From JAWKVD01 sp041398225 (GTDB lineage: Bacteria; Pseudomonadota; Alphaproteobacteria; Caulobacterales; Hyphomonadaceae): a stretch of DNA of 64,000 nucleotides. Numbering within the stretch: position 1 is the first letter of the stretch; each line of letters begins with the position of its first letter. The position numbers and the translations under genes were made by a program. The stretch covers positions 1-64,000 of the forward strand of contig JAWKVD010000016.1 in assembly GCA_041398225.1 (NCBI GenBank), in the 5' to 3' direction. The notes below the pieces were generated by a model. The model did not search any database. It had not been told where the DNA came from and worked only from the letters and a program-made list of their open reading frames with translations. Below, piece by piece: positions 36,308-44,820 of the stretch.

Positions 36308-37812
36308 GCCGAATAGGCGCCGGCAAACTGCTTGCGCAATTCCGCCTTCTGCACCTTGCCCATGGTGTTGCGCGGAAGTGCGTCCAGCCAGATGAAGCGG
36401 CGCGGATGCTTGAACCGCGCCAGCGACCCCTCGAGCGCCTGCTTCATCTGTTCGTCGGGAACGGGAGCGCCGGTCGCAACGAGAACGGCGACAACGCCCT
36501 CGCCCATTTCCGGATGCGGGGCGCCGATGACCGCCGTCTCAAGCACGCCGGGGATGGCATCCAGCACCAATTCGATCTCCTTGGGGTAGATGTTGTACCC
36601 GCCGGAAATGATCAGGTCCTTGGCGCGTCCGACGATCGATACGCGACCGGTTTCGTCCATCACCGCATTGTCGCCGGTGATGAAATAGCCATCGGCGCGG
36701 AATTCCTCCGCGGTCTTCTCCGGCATGCGCCAATAGCCTTGAAACAGACTGGGTCCCTTGATCTCGATGACGCCGGTCTCGCCGCGCGGCAACTCCTTGC
36801 CGGTATCGTCGGCAACGCGAATATCATAGCCCGGTACGGCGAAGCCGACCGTGCCGGCGATGCGGTCGCCATCGAGTGGGTTGGACGTGATCATCCCGGC
36901 TTCGGACATGCCGTACCGCTCCAGAACCCGGTGGCCGGATTTCTCGGTCCAATCGTCGGACGCCTTGGCGGTCAAAGGCGCGGAGCCTGAAATGAACAGG
37001 CGCATGTTCCGGCAGTCGTCCGCGCCAAAACCATCAAGCGCGCCCAGTCGCGAGTAGAAGGTCGGCACGCCCATCAACAGTGTCGCCTTCGGAAGCTGCG
37101 AGCGGATCAGTTCGGCGTCGAACGCCGGAAGGAAGATCATCGGCGTGGCGTTCAGCATGGACGTGTGGAGCGCAACAAACAGTCCGTGCACGTGAAAGAT
37201 CGGAAGGGCATGGATCAGAACGTCGTCGGAGTTGAACCCCCACAGCTTGTGCAGCACCTCCGCGTTGTCGATCAGGTTTGCGTGCGACAGCATCGCCCCC
37301 TTGGACCGCCCGGTCGTCCCGGAGGTGTAGACGATCGCCGCGAGATCGTCGGGCTCACGCTCGACAACATCCCTGGCGGGCGCAGCAGCGAGAGCCTTCG
37401 CCCACAGGCCGGTGGCTGCGTCTGTTCCCGGCGCCTCTACCGTGGGCACGCCGAGGTCCGTTGCGATTGCCGAGACTTCGTCGACATTGGAAGGACGGCA
37501 GACTACGACCCTCGGATCGGCGTTCTCGATAAAGTAGCGCACCTCACTGGTGGTGTAGCCTGTGTTCAACGGAACGTAGACGCCCCCTGCCCGCAATACA
37601 CCAAGATAGAGAGCAACGTTTCCGAACGACTTGTCGACCTGAACGACTACACGCTCGCCCGGCTGCAACCCTGCGCCCAGGAGAACCGCTGCGAAGCGGG
37701 CAGAAAGATCATCCATCTCGGAATAGGTCAGAGAGGGACCTTGCGGACTCACGAGGCAGGGCCGATCGAGCGCCTCTGACCAGGCGTCCTGAAATCGTTC
37801 AATGATGTTCAC
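36304..37812 (-). CDS. matB: Malonyl-CoA synthetase
   Basis: 502 residues, an ANL-superfamily acyl-CoA ligase. AMP-binding motif IVYTSGTTGRSKGAMLSH, then RYGMSEAGMITSNPL, GYFITGDNAVMDETGRVSIVGR and catalytic Lys in NTMGKVQKAELR. MatB activates malonate to malonyl-CoA with ATP. The malonate assignment is strengthened by MadM and MadL directly upstream. No malonyl-CoA decarboxylase (MatA) is visible, so the product may enter fatty-acid synthesis or be decarboxylated elsewhere. It starts 31 bases after the madM stop, in one operon. Confidence 0.85.
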   Translation of the reverse strand: MNIIERFQDAWSEALDRPCLVSPQGPSLTYSEMDDLSARFAAVLLGAGLQPGERVVVQVDKSFGNVALYLGVLRAGGVYVPLNTGYTTSEVRYFIENADPRVVVCRPSNVDEVSAIATDLGVPTVEAPGTDAATGLWAKALAAAPARDVVEREPDDLAAIVYTSGTTGRSKGAMLSHANLIDNAEVLHKLWGFNSDDVLIHALPIFHVHGLFVALHTSMLNATPMIFLPAFDAELIRSQLPKATLLMGVPTFYSRLGALDGFGADDCRNMRLFISGSAPLTAKASDDWTEKSGHRVLERYGMSEAGMITSNPLDGDRIAGTVGFAVPGYDIRVADDTGKELPRGETGVIEIKGPSLFQGYWRMPEKTAEEFRADGYFITGDNAVMDETGRVSIVGRAKDLIISGGYNIYPKEIELVLDAIPGVLETAVIGAPHPEMGEGVVAVLVATGAPVPDEQMKQALEGSLARFKHPRRFIWLDALPRNTMGKVQKAELRKQFAGAYSA

Positions 37813-37843
37813 GTGTGCGGCCCTTCCGCTCTGGAAATTGGCA

Positions 37844-38617
37844 TCAGCCGCCGAGAATGGCGCGCGTGATGATGAAGAGAAGCGACGGCGCGAGCAGACA
37901 GCCCAGGCCGGTATAAAATGTAGCGGTCATCGCGCCATAGGGCACGAGCTTGGGATCGGTCGCCGCCAGACCGCCGGCGACGCCGCTGGTGGTTCCCATC
38001 AACCCGCCATAGACGAGCGCCGCTTCGGGTGTGGTCAGACCGATGAATCGCGCCACATACGGCGTTCCGATCATCACCATCACCGACTTTACAAGGCCGG
38101 CGGCAATTGACAGCGCAATCACTTCGGATGATGCGCCCAGCGCGGCGCCCGTGACGGGACCGACGATGTAGGTCGCCGCTCCGGCGCCGATCGTGCTCAC
38201 GCTGACCGCATCGTGATAGCCGAAGGCGACTGCCGCTAGCGCGCCCACAAGGAACGACAGCACGACACCGACTACCAGCGAGACCACGCCCGCCAACCCA
38301 GCCGCCTTCATGTGCGCTGGGTCCGCGCCGAATGCTGTCGCGACGATGGCGAAATCCCGCAGCATGCCCCCGCCCAAGAGCGCCACGCCCGCCAGCATGG
38401 GCCAGTCCGCCACGCCATTCGAGCCGCCTGTCATCTCGCCCGCGACATAAGCGAGCGCGAGGCCGATGGTGATCGCCACCGCCGAGCCATGCAGGCGCCC
38501 GCCGGTCAGCCGGTTGGTGAGTGTGTAGGATCCCCACATGATCACGGCGACGAACACGAACCCGGCGATCAGTCCATATTTCTCCAACGTCTCCACGACG
38601 GCGCCGACCAGGCTCAT
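37844..38617 (-). CDS. madM: Malonate transporter subunit MadM
   Basis: 257 residues with about eight membrane segments. Typical MadM stretches include TLTNRLTGGRLHGSAVAI, AYVAGEMTGGSNGVADWPML and ATYIVGPVTGAALGASSEV. With MadL it forms a Na+- or H+-coupled malonate uptake carrier in the inner membrane. Its ATG overlaps the madL stop by four bases, and matB follows. Confidence 0.9.
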   Translation of the reverse strand: MSLVGAVVETLEKYGLIAGFVFVAVIMWGSYTLTNRLTGGRLHGSAVAITIGLALAYVAGEMTGGSNGVADWPMLAGVALLGGGMLRDFAIVATAFGADPAHMKAAGLAGVVSLVVGVVLSFLVGALAAVAFGYHDAVSVSTIGAGAATYIVGPVTGAALGASSEVIALSIAAGLVKSVMVMIGTPYVARFIGLTTPEAALVYGGLMGTTSGVAGGLAATDPKLVPYGAMTATFYTGLGCLLAPSLLFIITRAILGG

Positions 38618-38973
38618 TTGCGTAGCGCCAGCCTAGACAGCACAGGCACCAGCGCGAAGCTGGCCAACACGGCACCCGCACCTGCGATCAACGCGAGCCA
38701 TCCTCCGGAAATCGCAGCGGCGACATTCTGCTTCGCGGCCATCGCAACCACGATCGGGATATACATTGCGCTCCAGAACGCGATGCCTTCGCTGGTCGGT
38801 CCGGCAAAGGGCATGCGCACCTTCTTCCAGCTGGATACTGCCAGAAGGATGATCATCGCGATTCCCACCCCGCCGACATTTGCTTCAACGCCAACCAGCA
38901 TTCCGAGCAGGTCGCCAAGCACCATGCCCGCGAGCATGCAGGCCGCCAGCAACGCCACGCCATAGATGACCAT
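38614..38973 (-). CDS. madL: Malonate transporter subunit MadL
   Basis: 119 residues with four hydrophobic segments. The family motifs MLAGMVLGDLLGMLVGVEANVGGVGIAM and KKVRMPFAGPTSEGIAFWSAMYIPIVVAMAA are split over residues 15-85. It is the partner of MadM (ATGA overlap). First gene of the madL-madM-matB operon, 123 bases downstream of the DapA-like gene. Confidence 0.9.
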   Translation of the reverse strand: MVIYGVALLAACMLAGMVLGDLLGMLVGVEANVGGVGIAMIILLAVSSWKKVRMPFAGPTSEGIAFWSAMYIPIVVAMAAKQNVAAAISGGWLALIAGAGAVLASFALVPVLSRLALRK

Positions 38974-39096
38974 GAACTTCCTCCCGCCCCCGAGTGTCTT
39001 GTGCGCCCTCTTGAACCGCGACCCTAGCGCACCGCACGCAGCGCCGACAGTTGCGTCTCCTGCATGTCTTCGACAGCGCGAACGCGCCGTCCATGG

Positions 39097-40251
39097 CTAT
39101 GCTTCGTAGAATGGCGTCGCGGGGAGGTCCGAGGGACGCACGCCGCGGTCCCAGGCTGCCCGGCCGACCAGAAACAGTTCTTCGGGATCGTCCGTGACCT
39201 TCAGCCCCGAGGCTGCGAATGCGGCGCGCATGGCGGCGCGATCCTTGGCGGTCAGTACGGGCACAGCATGCTCTGCCCCCGGAGGCGCGGGAACCAGCCC
39301 GCCATTCCCACCCGACAGCCACGCGTAGTACCGGTTGTGCTGATAGGGATGAACGCCCGCCGCGATCGCCGCCGCCTGAACCTCATAGAACTGCTCGATG
39401 ACGGGCTGCATCCGCGTGGCGAGTTTGTCGGCTTGCGCGAAGTCTCCTGCAGCGCATGCCGCCAGAAGGGCGTTGCCGACCTGATCTTCCGCCGTCTGCA
39501 CGCCCTCTGCATTCCACTGCCCGCTCCACTGGATGTGATGATGACGCGCCAGAAGCGGAACGAAATCGAGATTGACGGGCCCCATGAACACGCGATCCCC
39601 CACCGTTTCGCAAAGCTGCTGCGTCGAGGTGAGTGAAACCGGATGCGACACCTTCATGGCAGTCACATTCGGCAGATCGGCAAGGCGGTCGAAGACGTCC
39701 AGCGGCTGCCCCGACGGGCCCAGATGCATGAAACGACGGCCGGTGGACAAGGCCGCATAGAGCATGATCGGAAGCTCCGTCGACCGGATGCGCCGCTCCA
39801 TCTGGTCGCCTAGATCCGCCGCCGAAATGTCCGCAGGATGCCGGGACGCAAGCAGGATCATCTCCACGCCGAGGGCTTCCAGCCGCTGGATCAGAGCGAT
39901 GTCTGCGTCCGCGCCGCTAACGACAATCCCGTGGACCGACTGCTTCCCCTTCGCCTCGTCAATGACAATGCGATAATATTCTTCCCAGCGCGGATCGCTT
40001 GGCACGGTCCAGTTGATCATCGGCATCACGCCGGAAAAACCCTGCGCGATGCCATTGCGCACATCGTTGCGGATGCCTTCCTCGTCCAGCGTCTCGAAGT
40101 CCGACTTGAACGTTGGGAATATCAGGTGCGCCAGGCCGACGAGCTTGTCAGCTGTCCATTTGCGCTGCTGCGTGGACGTGTCGACCGTTGGGCGTTGTGC
40201 TGCCGTCGCGGGCGTTTCCGCGCGCGCGGGTGCTTCAGTCATCAGTGTCAT
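39097..40251 (-). CDS. DapA-like (dihydrodipicolinate synthase family) lyase
   Basis: 384 residues, longer than the usual 290-300. Residues about 40-300 are the (beta/alpha)8 DapA/NAL fold: LAHLIFPTFKSDFETLDEEG, IVVSGADADIALIQRLEALGVE, IMLYAALSTG and Schiff-base lysine in VTAMKVSHP. Enzymes of this family cleave or form C-C bonds using pyruvate or similar keto acids. Extra N- and C-terminal segments set it apart from true DapA. It lies between mmgE/prpD and madL, all on the reverse strand. A role as aldolase or lyase producing small acids is inferred. Confidence 0.75.
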   Translation of the reverse strand: MTLMTEAPARAETPATAAQRPTVDTSTQQRKWTADKLVGLAHLIFPTFKSDFETLDEEGIRNDVRNGIAQGFSGVMPMINWTVPSDPRWEEYYRIVIDEAKGKQSVHGIVVSGADADIALIQRLEALGVEMILLASRHPADISAADLGDQMERRIRSTELPIMLYAALSTGRRFMHLGPSGQPLDVFDRLADLPNVTAMKVSHPVSLTSTQQLCETVGDRVFMGPVNLDFVPLLARHHHIQWSGQWNAEGVQTAEDQVGNALLAACAAGDFAQADKLATRMQPVIEQFYEVQAAAIAAGVHPYQHNRYYAWLSGGNGGLVPAPPGAEHAVPVLTAKDRAAMRAAFAASGLKVTDDPEELFLVGRAAWDRGVRPSDLPATPFYEA

Positions 40252-40368
40252 GCCGGCCCTATGCTGACAGCTTTCATCACTTCGCGGCGGTTCATTCGGA
40301 TATTCCCTCCTGGTAGTGTCTCACGCAAGGCGGCAGTGACCTCGGCGGCCGCATGCCAACGCAAACTT

Positions 40369-41928
40369 TCAGCTGGCGATCATCGGAATGATGTCCGCTG
40401 CGCGGTCCAGCTTTTCCATCTCCATGACCGTGTCGATCACATCCTGCGCCCGCGTGCGCCCGAGGACCGGCCCCATCAGCTCCATGGCCTTGGCCACCAC
40501 ATCCTCACGCGTCATCGGGTGAGATGGAAATCCGCGAACGAACGGAACGAACAACTTGCTCGTGCCAGTCTGGCTATCGACCAGCGTCACCCGAGCGGGC
40601 TCCGTTCGCGTCTCCCCTTCGGCCACTTCCAGATCCGGCGCGTGGACGACGTCCATCTTCTTCATCAACTCGTGGACCGCGCTATCCGCGTTGAAGCGCT
40701 CACGATCCTGCGCCGCAACCAGGTCGAGACGCCCATCAATCAGGATGATCGAAGCCAGATAGCGAAGGTTCAGTGCAGGCATTTCTGCATTGCGAAACGC
40801 CTCCCATCGGCCCGGCATCTCCATTACGATGCTCTCCACCGTTTGCGGGGACGTCTTTGGCAACAGCTCCAACACGGCCTGAACCGCCGGTTGGGTCGGA
40901 CCGCCAACCGGATATCGCTTGTACGCGGTATGGGGCAACTCGGAGCGGGTCCGAAGGTCCTCGATCAGATAGTAGGGATCGTGATCCGCACCCTCGCGGA
41001 AGATCTTGTGGTTCATGTAGCCTTCGGGATTGTCGAAGCAATCGGCAACGCCGGTGTACCCGGTCTCGACCAGCAGAGCCGACTCAACGCCGTTGCGCGC
41101 GCCGACGCCTGCGAAAACGAAGGTCTTTTCGATGTGGTCTTCGTCCAACAGCCACTGCCATGACCCTGAGGCCTGCTGGCAGGCATAGGACATGACGTAT
41201 TTGATCTGTTCCTCGGACAGTCCCAGCATGGACGCCGAGGTCGCCGCGGCGCCGAAGCAGGGGCCCATTCCGTGATTGGCGAGTCCCGCGGCGTAGAGCG
41301 TGCGTACGCCGAGCGCCTTGGGTACGCGTCCGCACATTTCATAGCCCGCCACGCAGGCGCGCAGCACATCGCTTCCTGATCCGCCGCGATTTTCCGCCAG
41401 CGCGAAAGCAGCGGCGACCACCGCCGGTCCCGGCTGCACGAACGCCGAAGGGATGAAGTCATTGATTTCCGATCCATGCACGATCATCGCCGAACCATAG
41501 ACTGCGTCCACCAGACCAACTCGTTCGCTCGTCGCCAGCATGGTCGCGCCGTTCTCTGCTCCCGCGGACTTCGACAGAGCATACTTCCGACCGAGCACGG
41601 CCGGCTCCAGGTCCTTGCACGACACCGCTGCGGCAAGCGTGTCGAGGATATGCCGCTTGCCCAATTCCAGGAATTCGGGATCAACCGCAGCGGTGCGGAT
41701 ATTGGCGATGTACGCGCTGATGGTCGGTGTGAGCAGGCGCCCGTCGCCACGCGCTGTGGCTTGCGCCTGTTCGGCTGGTTCATTCGACGGCGCCGATGTC
41801 CCTGTGGCCGTTTGGGCGTTCGACGCCGTTGCGCATCCGCCCAGAACAGCGCTCACACCGATCAGGCCGGCTCCCAGCGCCTCCCGACGGCTGGGAGCGT
41901 TTCCTGTCTGCGGATAAGCCTTCCCCAT
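40369..41928 (-). CDS. Exported MmgE/PrpD-family lipoprotein
   Basis: 519 residues from ATG 41928. The Tat motif SRREALGAGLIGVSAVLGGC (residues 13-32) and lipobox predict a lipid-anchored exported protein, unusual for a normally cytoplasmic family. The MmgE/PrpD core runs from GDGRLLTPTISAYIA and ILDTLAAAVSCKDLE to the C-terminal HPMTREDVVAKAMELMGP. At the usual active site DDTH/HPG the sequence has NDFIPSAF and QPGPAVV, so the classical His residues are replaced. Relatives include 2-methylcitrate dehydratase and cis-aconitate decarboxylase. Substrate is unknown. Confidence 0.8.
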   Translation of the reverse strand: MGKAYPQTGNAPSRREALGAGLIGVSAVLGGCATASNAQTATGTSAPSNEPAEQAQATARGDGRLLTPTISAYIANIRTAAVDPEFLELGKRHILDTLAAAVSCKDLEPAVLGRKYALSKSAGAENGATMLATSERVGLVDAVYGSAMIVHGSEINDFIPSAFVQPGPAVVAAAFALAENRGGSGSDVLRACVAGYEMCGRVPKALGVRTLYAAGLANHGMGPCFGAAATSASMLGLSEEQIKYVMSYACQQASGSWQWLLDEDHIEKTFVFAGVGARNGVESALLVETGYTGVADCFDNPEGYMNHKIFREGADHDPYYLIEDLRTRSELPHTAYKRYPVGGPTQPAVQAVLELLPKTSPQTVESIVMEMPGRWEAFRNAEMPALNLRYLASIILIDGRLDLVAAQDRERFNADSAVHELMKKMDVVHAPDLEVAEGETRTEPARVTLVDSQTGTSKLFVPFVRGFPSHPMTREDVVAKAMELMGPVLGRTRAQDVIDTVMEMEKLDRAADIIPMIAS

Positions 41929-41985
41929 GCTCTTCTTCTCCCGTTCGATGGCGCCTTTTCTCGGCACCTGTCCACCATCTTCTGG

Positions 41986-42002
41986 GTTTCAGTATGTGAA
42001 AC
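41986..42002. promoter_or_regulatory. Candidate shared operator, copy 2
   Basis: GTTTCA-GTATG-TGAAAC, a perfect 6-base dyad in the divergent mmgE/serine-hydrolase promoter region. The first ten bases are identical to the copy at 34586-34602. It lies 58 bases before the mmgE/prpD start and 140 before the hydrolase. Confidence 0.55.
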
Positions 42003-42141
42003 ACATTTCCAGAATTTGCCAGCCGTTCGGACCGCAATTCTCTTTACATCGCACCTGCATCCAGCCAAAAACCTCGTCACAACGACGAAAGACGGGCCAA
42101 GAAGACTGCAGCTGCAGGGCCTGACGGGAAGGAGCAATCCA

Positions 42142-43584
42142 ATGAGACGCACGTGGTTGGCGACTGCACTCACGACGCTGACGATATCGTCGGCGCCTCT
42201 CGCTACAGCTCAGGAGGTTCGCTCAGCGTCGGGCCCCGCTCCCGCCAGCGCGTCGAGGTCCGAAGTGGAGATGTCGCGGCACGCGGCAGCCCAGGCGGCG
42301 GGGTATCAGGCACTGCACCTGTGTACCGGAATCTTCACCTCAGAAATGTCCGAAGATGTCGTCCGCCAAACCTTCCAGCGCGGCGACATTTCCAGCGACC
42401 GCTTCCGCGAAAATATCGATCGCGACGCCAAGTCGGTCTCGGTCACCTATCTCGATGACATGCCTCCGCGGATTGCCGTCTACCGTCCGTATCTTGGCTG
42501 CACCCAGCTTCCAATTGGCGCGAGCATGGACGCCGCCGCCGGTCTGCGGCGCCTGACCGGCGACCTCTCGGCGCCGGGCTTCGACCAGAGCGACTGGCCG
42601 ATGGGTGACAAGAACGCGATCAGGCGACTCCCCCGCTCTGAGCGCAATGCCCTCGAAGCGGTCATGGACGAGGCATTCCGCGACCAGGAAGGCGCCTACA
42701 CCGGCAACACATGGGGCATCGTGGTCATCAAGGACGGCAAGATCGTCTCTGAACGCTACGTTGAAGGTTTCGGGCCGCACATCTCCGCACGCACCAATTC
42801 CATGTGCAAGAGTCTGGGCATCAGCCTGGTCGGGATAGGCGTGCAGAAGGGCCTTGTCGACATCCACGGCAAGGCGCCGCTGGAGGCGTGGCGGACTCCC
42901 GGCGACCCGCGGGGCGAGATCACGTTGAACGACATGCTGCACATGGCCAGCGGCATGTACACGCAGGGCTCAGGCAACCCACAGGGCGACATCTACGGAT
43001 CGGGCGCGCCGCCCTCGGAGATTTCCGCGCTCAACATGATGGACGCCAAACCTGGCGAACGCTTCGTCTACGCAGGCTCGGATACCATCCTGTCGGTCCG
43101 CGCCGTTCGCGAAGCTCTCGATGACGACGAGGCATTCATCTCCTTCCCCCATCGCGAGCTGATGTGGAAGATCGGAATGACCCGCACTGTTGTCGAAACC
43201 GATTGGCGCAATGACTTCCTCGCATCCGGCCAGTGCTGGTCCACCGCCCGCGATTTTGGACGCTTCGGTCTGCTCTATCTCAATGACGGCATGTGGAATG
43301 GTGAGCGGATCCTTCCCGCCGGATGGGCGGACTATGTCTCCGAACTCGCGCCTGCCCAACCAGGCTCATATCTAGCGGGAACAGGCGCGGGATATGGCGC
43401 GCAGTTCTGGGTTTACGATGGCCGCGAGGGTCTGCCGAAGGCCTACTCGGCAGCCGGCGCGCTCGGCCAGTACGCCATGATCGTACCCTCGGAAAATCTT
43501 GTGGTGGTGCGGCGCGGCCTTGATCGCGGCCAAGGCTTCAACATCGCGAAATTCACGGCCGACGTCATCAAGGCGCTGGAGTAG
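42142..43584 (+). CDS. Class-C beta-lactamase-family serine hydrolase (exported)
   Basis: 480 residues from ATG 42142 with AAGGAG upstream. A signal peptide (to about residue 24, ATAQ) is followed by an N-terminal extension of about 160 residues. The transpeptidase-like domain has SxxK as SMCK (TNSMCKSLGISLVG), the second motif YAG (RFVYAGSDTIL) and the ending GALGQYAMIVPSENLVVVRRG. This family contains esterases, peptidases and amidases more often than real beta-lactamases. It is first in an operon with the next two hydrolases. Confidence 0.8.
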   Translation: MRRTWLATALTTLTISSAPLATAQEVRSASGPAPASASRSEVEMSRHAAAQAAGYQALHLCTGIFTSEMSEDVVRQTFQRGDISSDRFRENIDRDAKSVSVTYLDDMPPRIAVYRPYLGCTQLPIGASMDAAAGLRRLTGDLSAPGFDQSDWPMGDKNAIRRLPRSERNALEAVMDEAFRDQEGAYTGNTWGIVVIKDGKIVSERYVEGFGPHISARTNSMCKSLGISLVGIGVQKGLVDIHGKAPLEAWRTPGDPRGEITLNDMLHMASGMYTQGSGNPQGDIYGSGAPPSEISALNMMDAKPGERFVYAGSDTILSVRAVREALDDDEAFISFPHRELMWKIGMTRTVVETDWRNDFLASGQCWSTARDFGRFGLLYLNDGMWNGERILPAGWADYVSELAPAQPGSYLAGTGAGYGAQFWVYDGREGLPKAYSAAGALGQYAMIVPSENLVVVRRGLDRGQGFNIAKFTADVIKALE

Positions 43585-43588
43585 ATCC

Positions 43589-44820
43589 ATGGCGATGCCC
43601 ATCCCCACACGACGCAGTGTGCTGCTCGGCGGAACGGCCCTGCTGGCCGCTTGTTCGGGCCAGACGGACAACCCGCCTGAGGTGTCTCAGGCTCCTGCTC
43701 AGGGGCCCGGAAAGGGCCCCTGGCACCAATCCAACCCAGAAGATCTCGGACTGTCCGCAGATGCGCTCAACGCTGCCGCCGACAAGCTCGCCGAAGCCGG
43801 CGAGCGCCAGGGCATCGTCGTCGTCCGCAACGGCCTGCTCGCCTTTGAAAAATACTGGGAGACGCCCTACGCACGCGCAACGCCGGATTGGCAGAATGTC
43901 TCCTTCTCCTCCGGCAAGTCCTGGGGCTCCACTATGGTCGGCGTGGCCCAGTACAAGGGACACCTCGATATCAACGATCTCGCTTCGAAGTATCACCCTT
44001 CAGAAGTCTCGGGGCTGAAGCCGGACACCACCATCAAGCATCTCCTCACCATGAGTTCCGGTGGAACCATGAACATGAAGCCGAGCTCGGTGCCGCCCAG
44101 ACGGCTGGATGACGACGCACCGCCCGGGCCGGGCGCTGAGTACGAATGGTACGAAGAAGCCGAGGACGGTACGCCCGAAGGATATGGGCGGACAATCGAA
44201 CCGGGCGCACAATTCTTCTATGATGGAGCCCCGGCCGACCACCTCGCAGACATAGTCTCGAACGCCGTGGGAAAATCCAGCCATCGCTTCATGCTGGAGG
44301 AGGTCGCTGCGCCGTTGGGATGCGAGAATTTCAGCTACCAGCCTGAGGGCGTGGATCACAACGACAATGTGCGGATCGGCGGATCGATCCTGCTGTCTTG
44401 CCGCGACATGGCCCGTCTCGGACAGCTCTACCTCAACAAGGGCCAGTGGGGCGGTGTCCCCATTCTCGACGCCGACTACATCGAAGCGGCAACCAGCCCA
44501 TCAGAACTCAACTCGGCCTATGGCTATCTCTGGTGGCTGAACGGAACCGGTCGCGTCGAGAAGGCGCCCCGCTCGATGTATTTTGCGGCCGGCGCGCTTG
44601 GCCAGTTCTGCTTTGTCCTGCCTGAACAGGACATGGTGATCGCAACCATGGCTTCGGCCGCCCTGGCCTGTCCGCAGACGCGGCCTGGGACGCCCTCGCC
44701 CCGGCCCTTCCCGCTGACGCCAGCCCGCGTGAAGCTCCCAGGAGACCTCGTGATGATCCGTATCTCTACTCTGCTCGCTGGCGCTGCTGCGCTCACGCTT
44801 GCCGCATGCAGCGCTCCTGA
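43589..44820 (+). pseudogene. Second class-C beta-lactamase-family lipoprotein, C-terminal frameshift
   Basis: Starts at ATG 43589, four bases after the previous stop. The Tat-like lipoprotein signal (TRRSVLLGGTALLAAC) precedes SxxK as SSGK (NVSFSSGKSWGSTMVG), YDG (FFYDGAPADHL) and GALGQFCFVLPEQDMVIATM. There the frame shifts near 44650: ATGGC would be ATGGGC with one more G, giving MGFGRPGLSADAAWDALAPAL and a stop at 44818. As given, the frame stays open and runs into the next esterase as an 866-residue fusion. A paralogue of the preceding gene. Confidence 0.7.
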
